The notes under the pieces were generated by a model. The model was given only the letters and a program-made list of their open reading frames with translations, did not search any database and had not been told where the DNA came from. A stretch of DNA of 64,000 bases, from positions 178,876 to 242,875 of the forward strand of contig NZ_PDOB01000003.1 of assembly GCF_002760665.1 (NCBI RefSeq). Direction: 5' to 3'. Position 1 is the first letter of the stretch; every line of letters starts with the position of its first letter. Positions 30,641 through 41,058 of this stretch are shown piece after piece. A program made the position numbers and the translations under genes. This stretch comes from Massilia psychrophila. Lineage in GTDB: Bacteria; Pseudomonadota; Gammaproteobacteria; Burkholderiales; Burkholderiaceae_D.

Positions 30641-31399
30641 TCAGGCGGTTTTAACTACCTTGGAGCCCGTCGCGCCATCTGCCGCCTGGTACTCGCGCAG
30701 CGCGAGGGCGTTGCCCAGCATCACCAGCACCGGGCCATGCGCCTCGCCCAAGCCGTGCGCCAGCGTGGCTAAGCTCAGGCGCAGGATGCGCTGGTCCGGC
30801 CGGCTGCAGTTTTCCACCACGATGACCGGCGTGTCGGCGCCGCGGCCCTGCTCGAGCAGGCGCTGCGCGGTAGTGACCGCTTCGCGCCCGCCCATGTACT
30901 GCACCAGCGTATCGGTGTCGGGCACCTGGACCTGGCCGGCATGCTCGGGCGCGGTGCTGGAAGTGAAGAATGCCACGCTGCGCGCCACGCCGCGGCGGGT
31001 CAGCGGCTGTTTGGCCGCCGCCGCCGCCGCCAGCGCGGTGGTGATGCCGGGCACTACCTCAACGTCGACGCCGGCTTGTTCCAACGCGCGCAGTTCTTCA
31101 TCGGCACGGCCGAACAGCATCGGGTCGCCGCCCTTCAGGCGCACCACCACGGCGTACTTGTGCGCGCAGTCGAGCATCTGCTTGTTGATGAAGGCCTGCG
31201 CGGTCGACAGCCTGCCGCAGCGTTTTCCGACCGCGATCTTGACGGCCTGCGGGCACAGTTCGAGCATTTCGGCTGTCACCAGCGCGTCGTGCAGCACGAC
31301 GTCGGCTTGCGCGAGCAGCCGCGCGCCGCGCAACGTGACCAGGTCCTGGGCGCCGGGACCGGCCCCTACCAGATAGACTTTTCCAAATACTGACATCAT
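30641..31399 (-). CDS. cobA: Uroporphyrinogen-III C-methyltransferase (SUMT)
   Basis: 252 residues with the SUMT signatures GKVYLVGAGPGAQDLVTLRGARLL at the start and VVRLKGGDPMLFGRADEE. It lacks the N-terminal dehydrogenase/ferrochelatase part of CysG, so it only makes precorrin-2, and other enzymes must complete siroheme. It follows cysN by nine bases on the same strand, so it probably belongs to the cys operon and supplies siroheme to CysI. Two adjacent ATG codons (31399 and 31396) can start it. Confidence 0.94.
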   Translation of the reverse strand: MMSVFGKVYLVGAGPGAQDLVTLRGARLLAQADVVLHDALVTAEMLELCPQAVKIAVGKRCGRLSTAQAFINKQMLDCAHKYAVVVRLKGGDPMLFGRADEELRALEQAGVDVEVVPGITTALAAAAAAKQPLTRRGVARSVAFFTSSTAPEHAGQVQVPDTDTLVQYMGGREAVTTAQRLLEQGRGADTPVIVVENCSRPDQRILRLSLATLAHGLGEAHGPVLVMLGNALALREYQAADGATGSKVVKTA

Positions 31400-31408
31400 G
31401 AGCGCCCG

Positions 31409-32743
31409 TTACGTCTCCAGCCGGATCATCCCGGCGGCGACCGTCTGGTGCGTCACTTCATCGATCAAGATAAAAGCGCCGGTGGCACGGATGTCGTCGT
31501 AGGCATCGGCCGCCAGCGGCTGCTGCACCGTCAGCGCAATGCGGGCAATGTCGTTGAGCTTGAGTCCCTCGGCCGGGTGGCGCAGCTGGGTATTGATGTC
31601 GAGCAGCGTGTCGACCTTGGTCACCTTGGCGCCGGTTTGCCGGGTGCCGTGCTTGATCCAGTACTTGCGGCGCAGGTCGAGCGGTTCGTCCGCCATCCAG
31701 CAGACATCGGCGACGACGTTTTTCAGCAGGGTGGCCGGCTTATCGGCGCCGGCCAGCAGATCGCCGCGCGAAATGTCGAGGTGCTCGTCCAGCAGCAAGG
31801 TGACCGACTGGCCGGCCACGGCCGACGCGTGCGAACCTTCCAGCGTGACGATGTCCTTGACGGTGGCGCGCTGGCCGGACGGCTGCACCACCAGATGATC
31901 GCCGACGCTGACCTTGCCCGCTTCGATGCGGCCCATGTAGCCGCGGAAGTCGTTGGCCTGGTGGCCGTTGTGGCGCGCCACCAGCTGCACCGGAAAGCGG
32001 AACGGCGCGTGGTGCGACTGGTCGTACACCGACAGCGATTCGAGCAGTTCGATCAGGGTCGGACCCTGGTACCACGCCATGTTCGCGCTCGGCTCGACGA
32101 CGTTGTCGCCCGACAGCGCCGACAGCGGGATCGGCGTGATGTCCTTCAAGCCCAGCGTGGCGGCGAACTCGCGGTACGCCTTGACGATGCGCTCGTACAC
32201 CACCTGGTCGTAGCCGACCAGGTCCATCTTGTTGACGGCGACGACGATGTGTTGGATTTTCAGCAGGTGTGCAATGGTCGAGTGGCGCTTGGTCTGGATC
32301 AGCAGCTCAACGTCACCATCGCCGCCGTCTTCGCTCAGCTTGACCTTCGAGACGTCGACCAGGATGATCACTGCGTCAGCGGTCGAAGCGCCGGTCACCA
32401 TGTTGCGGGTGTACTGCTCGTGGCCCGGGGTGTCGGCGATAATGAATTTGCGCTTGGGCGTGGCGAAGTAGCGGTAGGCGACGTCGATCGTGATGCCTTG
32501 CTCGCGTTCGGCCTCGAGGCCGTCGGTCAGCAGCGACAGGTCAACCGCGTCGCCGATGGTGCGCTTGTGCTTCGAGCGCGACATCGCGTCGAGCTGGTCG
32601 GCGAAGATGCCTTTGCTGTCGAACAGCAGGCGGCCGATCAGGGTGCTCTTGCCGTCGTCGACCGAACCGGCGGTGATGAAGCGCAGCAGGCTTGATGCGG
32701 CGTCGGGCTGCTCGCCAGCCGGGTTTTCGATCATTGGGTTCAT
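31409..32743 (-). CDS. cysN: Sulfate adenylyltransferase large subunit (GTPase) CysN
   Basis: 444 residues. The EF-Tu-like GTPase motifs are present: AGSVDDGKSTLIGRLL (G1), DTPGHEQYTRN (G3) and NKMDL (G4). There is no C-terminal APS-kinase (CysC) extension, consistent with the APS-type reductase next door. With CysD it activates sulfate to APS. The ATG at 32743 shares bases with the cysD stop; the longer open frame upstream lies inside cysD. Confidence 0.96.
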   Translation of the reverse strand: MNPMIENPAGEQPDAASSLLRFITAGSVDDGKSTLIGRLLFDSKGIFADQLDAMSRSKHKRTIGDAVDLSLLTDGLEAEREQGITIDVAYRYFATPKRKFIIADTPGHEQYTRNMVTGASTADAVIILVDVSKVKLSEDGGDGDVELLIQTKRHSTIAHLLKIQHIVVAVNKMDLVGYDQVVYERIVKAYREFAATLGLKDITPIPLSALSGDNVVEPSANMAWYQGPTLIELLESLSVYDQSHHAPFRFPVQLVARHNGHQANDFRGYMGRIEAGKVSVGDHLVVQPSGQRATVKDIVTLEGSHASAVAGQSVTLLLDEHLDISRGDLLAGADKPATLLKNVVADVCWMADEPLDLRRKYWIKHGTRQTGAKVTKVDTLLDINTQLRHPAEGLKLNDIARIALTVQQPLAADAYDDIRATGAFILIDEVTHQTVAAGMIRLET

Positions 32744-33720
32744 CAGAAGTATCCTGCTTTCTTGCGTTTTTCCATCGACGCTTCGGACGTTTGGTCGTCC
32801 ATCCGGGTAGCGCCGCGTTCGGTGATCTGGGTGATGGCCGTTTCGGCGATGATCGCTTCGACGGTCGATGCGTTCGACGCCACCGGGCAGGTGCACGAAA
32901 TGTCGCCGACAGTGCGAAAGCGTACTACCTGGGTTTCGACGGTCTCGCCGTCGAACGCCGGCGTCAGGTCGGTCAGCGGCACCAGCAAGCCGTTGCGTGG
33001 AATGACCTGGCGCTCGTGGGCGAAGTAGATCGGCGGCAGTTCGAGTTTTTCGCGCTGGATGTAGAGCCAGACGTCAAGCTCGGTCCAGTTCGAGATCGGA
33101 AACACGCGCATGTTTTCGCCCGGGTGGACGCGCGTATTGTACAAGTCCCACAGTTCCGGGCGCTGGGCTTTCGGGTCCCATTGACCGAATTCGTCGCGGA
33201 ACGAAAAGATGCGTTCCTTGGCGCGGGCCTTTTCTTCGTCGCGGCGGGCGCCGCCGATACAGGCGTCGAATTTGTGCTCGGCGATCGTCTCGAGTAACGT
33301 CACGGCCTGCGCTGAGTTGCGCGAGTCGGTGGCGGGATGACGCAGCCGTACGGTGCCGCGCCGGATCGACTCTTCGACCGAGCCGACGATCAGGCGCTCG
33401 CCGAGTTCGGCCGCGCGCTTGTCGCGGAAGGTCATCACTTCGGCGAAATTGTGGCCGGTGTCGATGTGCACCAGCGGGAACGGGAATTTACCCGGGCGGA
33501 AGGCTTTTTCGGCCAGGCGCAGCAGCACCACCGAATCTTTTCCACCCGAAAACAGCAGCGCGGGGTTGGCGCATTCGGCCGCCACTTCGCGCATGATGTG
33601 AATCGCCTCCGATTCGAGGGCGTCGAGGTGGCGCGCGTTCATGACGTCGCTCAGCTTGGTGTCAGCGGCGGGCAGGGTATCGCGCAGTGTGTCGCGCAGT
33701 GTATCGTTATCGTTGTTCAT
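32743..33720 (-). CDS. cysD: Sulfate adenylyltransferase small subunit CysD
   Basis: 325 residues of the PP-loop ATP pyrophosphatase family. The PP-loop LLFSGGKDSVVLL follows an N-terminal extension of about 20 residues with a DTLR repeat. CIGGARRDEEKARAKERIFSFRDEFGQWDP is the conserved CysD region. It catalyses ATP + sulfate to APS with CysN. It starts 33 bases after cysH and overlaps cysN (TGATG). Confidence 0.96.
   Translation of the reverse strand: MNNDNDTLRDTLRDTLPAADTKLSDVMNARHLDALESEAIHIMREVAAECANPALLFSGGKDSVVLLRLAEKAFRPGKFPFPLVHIDTGHNFAEVMTFRDKRAAELGERLIVGSVEESIRRGTVRLRHPATDSRNSAQAVTLLETIAEHKFDACIGGARRDEEKARAKERIFSFRDEFGQWDPKAQRPELWDLYNTRVHPGENMRVFPISNWTELDVWLYIQREKLELPPIYFAHERQVIPRNGLLVPLTDLTPAFDGETVETQVVRFRTVGDISCTCPVASNASTVEAIIAETAITQITERGATRMDDQTSEASMEKRKKAGYF
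33681..33704 (-). repeat. 12-bp in-frame tandem repeat, two copies
   Basis: Two units of CGCGCAGTGT plus two bases, differing only at the last position, produce the repeated Asp-Thr-Leu-Arg near the N-terminus of CysD. Confidence 0.7.
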
Positions 33721-33753
33721 TGGTCGTGCCTTGTCGTGTGGCCAGGTGGTGAC

Positions 33754-34470
33754 TTACGTAGCCACGGATTTAATGCGAATCAGTTTGCCGTCGACCATGT
33801 GCAGGCCGCATTCCTTGGAGTCGGGGTTTTCCCACCACCAGCGCCCGGCGCGCACGTCCTCGCCAGGCTGCACGGCGCGGGTGCATGGTGCGCAGCCGAT
33901 CGACGGGAACCCCTGGTCGTGCAAGGCGTTGTACGGCACGTCGTTGGCGCGGATGTAGTTCCAGACGTCTTCCTCGGACCAGGCGGCCAGCGGATTGAAC
34001 TTGGTCATGCCGTGGGCGGCGTCGATCTCCTCGACCGCCAGCTCGGCGCGGGTAGTCGATTGGGAGCGGCGCTGGCCGGTGACCCAGGCGCGGTTGCCGG
34101 CCAGGGCGCGCCCGAGCGGCTCGACCTTGCGGATGCCACAGCACGCAAGGCGCATCTCGACGCTGTCGTAGAACGCGTTCAGGCCGTTTTGAGCGACATA
34201 CGCGTCGACCGCCTGGGCATTCGGCCGGTACAGCGCGATGGCGTAGCCGTAGCGCGCCTCGACGGCGTCGACCACGGCCAGCGTTTCCGGATGCAGGCGG
34301 CCGGTATCGAGCGAAAAAATCCCGATCGGCAGGCGGGCCTTCAAAATCAGGTCGGTCAGTACCATGTCTTCGGCGGCCAGGCTCGAAGCGAAGACAGCGG
34401 GCGAAAAATCGCGGGCGATGCGCGCAAGCGTCGCTTCGGTCGCGCCAATCAGAGAATCTATTTCATTCAT
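33754..34470 (-). CDS. cysH: Assimilatory APS reductase (CysH, iron-sulfur type)
   Basis: 238 residues. Two cysteine pairs, CC in RLACCGIRK and CAPC in SIGCAPCTRAV, are the hallmark of the [4Fe-4S] cluster of APS reductases, absent from PAPS reductases such as E. coli CysH. The C-terminal ECGLHM holds the catalytic Cys. The enzyme reduces adenosine 5'-phosphosulfate to sulfite with thioredoxin. Absence of an APS kinase domain in cysN or nearby agrees with direct use of APS. Confidence 0.95.
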   Translation of the reverse strand: MNEIDSLIGATEATLARIARDFSPAVFASSLAAEDMVLTDLILKARLPIGIFSLDTGRLHPETLAVVDAVEARYGYAIALYRPNAQAVDAYVAQNGLNAFYDSVEMRLACCGIRKVEPLGRALAGNRAWVTGQRRSQSTTRAELAVEEIDAAHGMTKFNPLAAWSEEDVWNYIRANDVPYNALHDQGFPSIGCAPCTRAVQPGEDVRAGRWWWENPDSKECGLHMVDGKLIRIKSVAT

Positions 34471-34479
34471 GTGTGTTCC

Positions 34480-35029
34480 TCAGATGCCGTAGCCGACGTC
34501 GCTGCTCTCAACACGCACATCACGTTCGTGGCGGCGGAACAGGGGCAGGTCCTGATCGACCGAGGCTTGGTAGGTTTCGGTAAACACCGTCAAACCCTTG
34601 AGGGCGTCATGGATGTCGCGATCCGGGCGCGGCGCATACGCGTCGAAGCCGACCCGGTGCATCGAAAACAGCTGGTCGCGCAGGACGTCGCCGATGGCGC
34701 GCAGTTCGCCCCGGTAGCCGAGCCGCTTGCGCAAATTGTAGGCGATCGAGTAGCCGCGGCCGTCGGTAAATTTCGGGAAGTCGACGGCGATGACGGCAAA
34801 TTTTTCCAGGTCGGCTTGCAGCGTCTCAGGCCGTTCGTCGGCGCCGATCCAGACGCCGATCTGGGCACGGGCGGCCAGCGACTCGCGCTGGGCCAGCCAT
34901 GTCGCCAGCGGCACGATGATTTTGCCTTCGGGGACGATAGCCGTTTCCGCCGCTTCGTCTTCCTCGAGTCTGAGTACGCTCCAGTCGTCGGCGACGACTT
35001 CACGGCCTTTGATGACCTGGTGGTGGGTT

Positions 35030-35037
<8 letters not shown>
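34480..35037 (-). CDS. DUF934 protein of sulfate assimilation operon
   Basis: 185 residues from MLETHHQVIKGREVV. The DUF934 core is visible: FPKFTDGRGYSIAYNLRKRLGYRGELRAIGDVLRDQLFSMHRVGFDAY. Proteins of this family lie almost always next to cysI/cysH, and a role in sulfite reductase function or electron supply has been suggested but not settled. The ATG overlaps the cysI end by eight bases and has a GGAGAAG ribosome-binding site. A TTG five codons upstream is an alternative. Confidence 0.9.
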
Positions 35038-36718
<1,681 letters not shown>

Positions 36719-36913
36719 GGTTCGGTCCTAAAAGCGGGTGGTGCGGGGCGGGAGGCGTGACATTACCCCAAATTGGCCCCAATAGTAATAAACTCTCTCT
36801 ATATTCCAAACTACCGAGAATTTATTTGCTTATATTCGTATGGAGCATAAGCATTCTTATAAAATGCGCTTGCACCATGCAGACAGCATAAACCGACTTC
36901 ATAAAAGACATCG
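36719..36913. promoter_or_regulatory. Divergent control region cysI/cysB
   Basis: 195 bases of clearly AT-richer DNA separate the two operons. An inverted repeat GCTTAT (36828-36833) and ATAAGC (36847-36852) with a 13-bp spacing, followed by ATTCTTAT, is a plausible binding site for the CysB-type regulator encoded alongside. Exact promoters were not assigned. Confidence 0.55.
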
Positions 36914-37855
36914 ATGAACCTTCACCAATTGCGCTTCGTGCGCGAAGCCGTACGTCAGAACTATAACCTGACCGATGCCGCCAAGGCATTGTTTACGTCG
37001 CAGCCAGGCGTGTCGAAAGCCATCATCGAGCTGGAAGATGAGCTGGGCGTCGACATCTTCACCCGGCACGGCAAGCGCATCCGCGGCCTCACCGAGCCGG
37101 GCCGGCTGGTACTCGGCTCGGTCGAACTGATCATGCAGGAGATCGACAGCCTCAAGCGCATCGGCAAGGAATACGCGGCCCAGGACAGCGGCAGCTTCAC
37201 CATCGCCACCACCCACACCCAGGCGCGTTACATCTTGCCGAAGGTGGTGCAGGCTTTCATGCTGAAATTTCCGAAAGTACGCTTGTCCCTCTTGCAAGGC
37301 AATCCGCGCCAGATTGCCGAGATGGTCAAAGGCGACCAGGCCGACCTGGCCATTGCCACCGAGTCGATCGCCGGCATCGATGGCTTGATCACCTTGCCGT
37401 GCTATCAATGGGAACACGCGGTGGTGGTGGCGCCCGACCATCCGCTGCTCAAATCGAAGGCGGTGTCGCTGGAAGAAATTGCTTCCTATCCGCTGATTAC
37501 CTACGACACCGCGTTTGCCGGCCGCAACAAGATCGACCATGCTTTCGGCCTGCGCGGCCTCAAGCCCGACGTGCTGCTCGAAGCGATCGACGCCGACGTC
37601 ATCAAGACTTATGTCGAACTTGGCATGGGCATTGGTATCATAGCGGGCATGGCGTTCGATCCGGAGCGCGACAAGAACCTGCGGGCAATCCCGGTCGGCC
37701 ACCTGTTCGGCATGAACGTGTCGCGCGTGGCGGTCAAGCAGGGCGCCTACTTGCGCAGTTATATTTACACTTTCATCGAGCTGCTGGCGCCGGCCCTGAA
37801 CCGCAAGATGGTCGAGTCGGCCATGAGCGGGGCGAAAGAAACCTACGAGCTGTAA
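36914..37855 (+). CDS. cysB: CysB-type LysR-family regulator
   Basis: 313 residues. The N-terminal LysR helix-turn-helix reads NYNLTDAAKALFTSQPGVSKAIIELEDELGVDIF and is followed by a type 2 periplasmic-binding-like effector domain (TTHTQARYILPKVVQAFMLKFPKV is close to CysB/Cbl). In known relatives the effector is O-acetylserine, N-acetylserine or APS, and the targets are cys genes. Divergent orientation from the cysI operon supports that role. CysB, Cbl and SsuR are hard to separate by sequence alone. Confidence 0.92.
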   Translation: MNLHQLRFVREAVRQNYNLTDAAKALFTSQPGVSKAIIELEDELGVDIFTRHGKRIRGLTEPGRLVLGSVELIMQEIDSLKRIGKEYAAQDSGSFTIATTHTQARYILPKVVQAFMLKFPKVRLSLLQGNPRQIAEMVKGDQADLAIATESIAGIDGLITLPCYQWEHAVVVAPDHPLLKSKAVSLEEIASYPLITYDTAFAGRNKIDHAFGLRGLKPDVLLEAIDADVIKTYVELGMGIGIIAGMAFDPERDKNLRAIPVGHLFGMNVSRVAVKQGAYLRSYIYTFIELLAPALNRKMVESAMSGAKETYEL

Positions 37856-37889
37856 CGCACCTCAGCAATAACGTTTGAACAAGAAAATC

Positions 37890-38537
37890 ATGATCACCGA
37901 ACAATCTGCACAGTTTTACGCCAAGAGCGCCGCCAACCACGACCGGGTCTACGACAAGCCGGAGCGCCAGCACGACCTGGCCGAAATGCGTCGCCACGTC
38001 GCCGAGGCGCTGCGCGGCCACGTCGTGCTCGAACTGGCCTGCGGCACCGGCTACTGGACCGAGGTCATCGCCGCGAGCGCCGATTCGGTTGTCGCCACCG
38101 ACATCAATGCCGAGATGATCGCGCTGGCCAGGCTGCGCGCGCTGCCGGCGGACAAGGTGCAGTTGCGCATCGCCGACGCGTGTAAGCTGCCCGACGATAT
38201 CGGCAGCTACACGGCGATTTTCATCGGCGCGTGGTGGTCGCACGTCAAGCGCGAGCAGCAGGAGAAATTTCTTGCGCACTTGCGCGCCAGGGTCGGCGAC
38301 GCGGTGCTGGTATTGCTCGACGATGCATACGTCGAGGGCAGCAGCGACACCGTCGCGCGTACGGACCTGGAAGGCAACACCTACCAAATCCGCGTCACCG
38401 CCGACGGCGAACGCTACGAAATCCCGAAAACCTATCCGTCCGACAGCGCGCTGCGCAAGAAGATGGCATCCATGGTGCGTGAAATCAAGATCGTGCGGCT
38501 CGAGTACTACTGGATGCTGACCTGCCGGCTCAAATAA
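37890..38537 (+). CDS. Class I SAM-dependent methyltransferase
   Basis: 215 residues from MITEQSAQFYAKSAANHDRVY. Motif I for SAM binding is VLELACGTGYWTEV (about residues 50-63), then VVATDINAEMIALAR carries the acidic residue that contacts the ribose. The substrate is unknown; the sequence resembles small-molecule or ubiquinone-type methyltransferases only in the SAM-binding core. It starts 34 bases after cysB on the same strand and ends at a strong bidirectional terminator. Confidence 0.88.
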   Translation: MITEQSAQFYAKSAANHDRVYDKPERQHDLAEMRRHVAEALRGHVVLELACGTGYWTEVIAASADSVVATDINAEMIALARLRALPADKVQLRIADACKLPDDIGSYTAIFIGAWWSHVKREQQEKFLAHLRARVGDAVLVLLDDAYVEGSSDTVARTDLEGNTYQIRVTADGERYEIPKTYPSDSALRKKMASMVREIKIVRLEYYWMLTCRLK

Positions 38538-38553
38538 ACGGGAAAGAGAACCA

Positions 38554-38593
38554 AAAAGCCGGGGCCAGGCCGACCGGCCTGGCCCCGGCTTTT
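38554..38593 (+). terminator. Strong bidirectional terminator between methyltransferase and porin
   Basis: AAAAGCCGGGGCCAGGCC pairs perfectly with GGCCTGGCCCCGGCTTTT; the stem is about 18 bp with a 4-nt loop. A-runs on the left and T-runs on the right allow function on both strands for the two convergent genes. Confidence 0.95.
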
Positions 38594-38624
38594 GCAGGGC
38601 AGTTACTTAAAACTACAGTTGCGC

Positions 38625-39638
38625 TTAAAAAGAGTGGCGCACGCCGACGGTCAGTGCGCGAGGGTCGGCGCCCGGCGCGGCCGTCGGTGGCGTGACGTTG
38701 GTGCCCGCAGCATTCAAGCCGAATACGCCCAGGTTGTTGTTGTCCATTGACGCGTACGAAGCGTATACGTTGGTGCGTTTCGACAAAGTGTAGCTGTAAG
38801 CGAGCGTAAAGGCATTGCCCTTGGCGCCGTTTTGCGTCTTGTTTTGCTGCAGGTTGACGAACGCCTTGCCCGGGCCGAATGCCATCGATGCGCCGAGGTT
38901 GGCTTGCTCGAACTTGTTGTTCGGACCGGTCTGGTCGCCAACCATGTAATTGCCGCGCAATTCCAGGTCGCCGACCTTGTAGCCGGCGCCGATGGCATAT
39001 TCCTTGTCGTCGCCGGTCGCCAGGCGCGTCAGCTCATGGTAGCCGCCACCGATGTAGAACGGGCCGTTGGCATACTCGAGCGCAACGCCTTTCAGGTTGC
39101 CCGACGCGCCGCTCACTGCTTCGCCGGCGCTGTAGGCGGCGAGGCCGGTAAATCCGCTCACCGCGGCGCTCTTGTAGTTGACCGAGTTGCTGATGCGGCG
39201 TGTCAGGCGGTTGGCGTTGAACACGCTCAGGTTGCTGCCGTAGAAGCCCTGGCCGAGGATGTCGCTGGCGGCGCCTACCGCGGCGATCGGGGTGTACTCG
39301 CGCCCGACGGTGACGGTGCCGAACGCGCCTTGCAGGCCGACCACGGAACGGCGGCCGAACAGGGCGGTGTCGCCGGCGCCGGTGTCGATTGCGTAGCCGG
39401 CTTCGATATTGAACATCGCCTTCAAACCATTGCCGAGGTCTTCCGTGCCGCGAAAGCCGAAGCGGCTGCTCGACTGGTTGCCCGAGTTGATCCGTGTCAC
39501 GCTTTTGGCGCCGGGCGCACCGGTGTCCTCGCGCGAGACGGCGGCATCGGCGACGCCGTAGATGGTGACGTTCGATTGGGCTGACGCGAGCAGAGGTACG
39601 GAAGCGAACATGGCCAGGGCGAGACGTTTGAATTGCAT
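38625..39638 (-). CDS. Outer-membrane porin (Gram-negative porin family)
   Basis: 337 residues starting MQFKRLALAMFASVPLLASA, a signal peptide cleaved before QSNVTIYGVADAA, the usual mature start of betaproteobacterial trimeric porins. The segment GFRGTEDLGNGLKAMFNIE and the terminal GVRHSF, ending in Phe, are typical of this family and of BAM recognition. It would form a 16-strand general diffusion channel. Upstream in-frame ATGs (to 39737) precede the signal peptide and are rejected. Confidence 0.95.
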   Translation of the reverse strand: MQFKRLALAMFASVPLLASAQSNVTIYGVADAAVSREDTGAPGAKSVTRINSGNQSSSRFGFRGTEDLGNGLKAMFNIEAGYAIDTGAGDTALFGRRSVVGLQGAFGTVTVGREYTPIAAVGAASDILGQGFYGSNLSVFNANRLTRRISNSVNYKSAAVSGFTGLAAYSAGEAVSGASGNLKGVALEYANGPFYIGGGYHELTRLATGDDKEYAIGAGYKVGDLELRGNYMVGDQTGPNNKFEQANLGASMAFGPGKAFVNLQQNKTQNGAKGNAFTLAYSYTLSKRTNVYASYASMDNNNLGVFGLNAAGTNVTPPTAAPGADPRALTVGVRHSF

Positions 39639-39771
39639 GGGGGGTTCTCCAAGAAATGCCACAAGATTGAGGCTGATCGACCAGAATCTTATCGAGCAAA
39701 TATGTCGTCCCGATGACATGTTGGATTTATGACACAAAATTTACCTGCAGAATTTTTGCAACTTCGCTGTT

Positions 39772-40935
39772 TCAGGCCGCTCCTGGCGCGCCGGCACGCC
39801 TGGGCAGCGGCAGCACGATGTCGATGCGGGTGCCGGGCGGCTCGTCCGAGTTGATGGTAATGGCGCCACCCATCGCCCAGACCCGCTCGCGCATTCCCAC
39901 CAGTCCCAGCGACTGGGCTTTTTCCAGGTCTCCGGCGGCGATGCCGCGGCCATTGTCGCGCACCGTCAGCAGCACTTCGCCATTGCTGCGGTAAAGCGTG
40001 ATGGTGACGGTGCTGGCGCCGGCGTGGCGGGCGATGTTGGTCAGCGCTTCCTGCACGATGCGGAAAATCGCCGTGCTGGCGCTGTCGTCGAGCACCAGTT
40101 CACCCTCGTCCGCGTACAACAGGCAGGCGATGCTGTAGCGCTGGACGAAATCGTCGCGCAAGCCTTGCAATGCAAAGTACAGGCCGCCCTCGTCGAGCGA
40201 GCGCGGCCGCAGGTTGGTGGCGATCCGGCGCAGCGACTGGATGGCGGTAAGCAGGTTCTGCTCCATGCCCTGTATCAGGCGGGTACTGTCCTGGCCGGCC
40301 TTGTTTTGCTGCAGCAGCGCCAAATCCATCCGCAACGCCGCCAGCAGCTGGCCGAGGTCGTCATGCAGTTCGCGTGCGATGTGGGTGCGCTCCTCTTCGC
40401 GGATGGTTTGCAGCGCGGCCGACAATTGCCGCAGTTGCGCATGCGAGCGGGTCAGCTTTTCCTGGACCCGGTGGCGCCCGCTGACGTCGCGCAGGATGAT
40501 GGTGTGGATCGGGGCGCCGTTGTCCTGCATGGTCGACACCGAGCCTTCCAGTGGAAACGCTTCACCGTCGGCGCGGATGCCGCTGACGGCGTAGTCGGTG
40601 GCGCGCCGGCCGACTCGGCCGGTGTCGCCGAAAAACGCAGCGGCGCCGTCGCCGGTGATCGGCTCGGGGGTGAGGAAGCGGCGCAGCGCGCTTCCTTGCA
40701 TGTCGTCGACGTTGGTGCCGAACATCGCCGCCGCCGATGGATTGGCCATGACGATGATGTTGTCGTCGTTGGCGGAAATGATGGCTTCGCTGGCGTGCTG
40801 GATAATGACGTCGGCGTGCTCATGCAGGGCGCGCGCGCGCGCCGGCCAGCGCGCCAGCGCGTAGCCGCCGGCCAGGCCCAAGGCCAGGCCCAGCGGACCC
40901 GGGAGCAGCAACAGCGACCTGGTCATTCGATTCAT
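39772..40935 (-). CDS. PAS-containing sensor histidine kinase, NarX/HisKA_3 type (orphan)
   Basis: 387 residues. One N-terminal transmembrane helix (about residues 6-28) is followed by a PAS domain (HASEAIISANDDNIIVMANPSAAAMFG). Next comes the HisKA_3 dimerisation region with phospho-acceptor His in IARELHDDLGQLLAALRMDL, then a HATPase with NIARHAGAS, VRDNGRGI and LGLVGMRERV. It should phosphorylate a NarL/FixJ-type regulator, but none is next to it: the adjacent regulator is a LytTR protein with its own kinase. The start at 40935 has a GGAGGGGG ribosome-binding site. Confidence 0.9.
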   Translation of the reverse strand: MNRMTRSLLLLPGPLGLALGLAGGYALARWPARARALHEHADVIIQHASEAIISANDDNIIVMANPSAAAMFGTNVDDMQGSALRRFLTPEPITGDGAAAFFGDTGRVGRRATDYAVSGIRADGEAFPLEGSVSTMQDNGAPIHTIILRDVSGRHRVQEKLTRSHAQLRQLSAALQTIREEERTHIARELHDDLGQLLAALRMDLALLQQNKAGQDSTRLIQGMEQNLLTAIQSLRRIATNLRPRSLDEGGLYFALQGLRDDFVQRYSIACLLYADEGELVLDDSASTAIFRIVQEALTNIARHAGASTVTITLYRSNGEVLLTVRDNGRGIAAGDLEKAQSLGLVGMRERVWAMGGAITINSDEPPGTRIDIVLPLPRRAGAPGAA

Positions 40936-41058
40936 TGCGCCCCCTCCGTGATCGGCGCGCCGATGCACACCCGGCGACTACCTTAAGGCGCGCATTGGCA
41001 ACAAGGCTTGCGGCGGCGCAAACAGCGGCCAGCGAAGAGAAAATCGCCGTCGCCGCTC

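Noticed and set aside
31448..32695. 415-residue frame antisense to cysN
   Set aside because: Shadow of cysN; no start signal and no domain.
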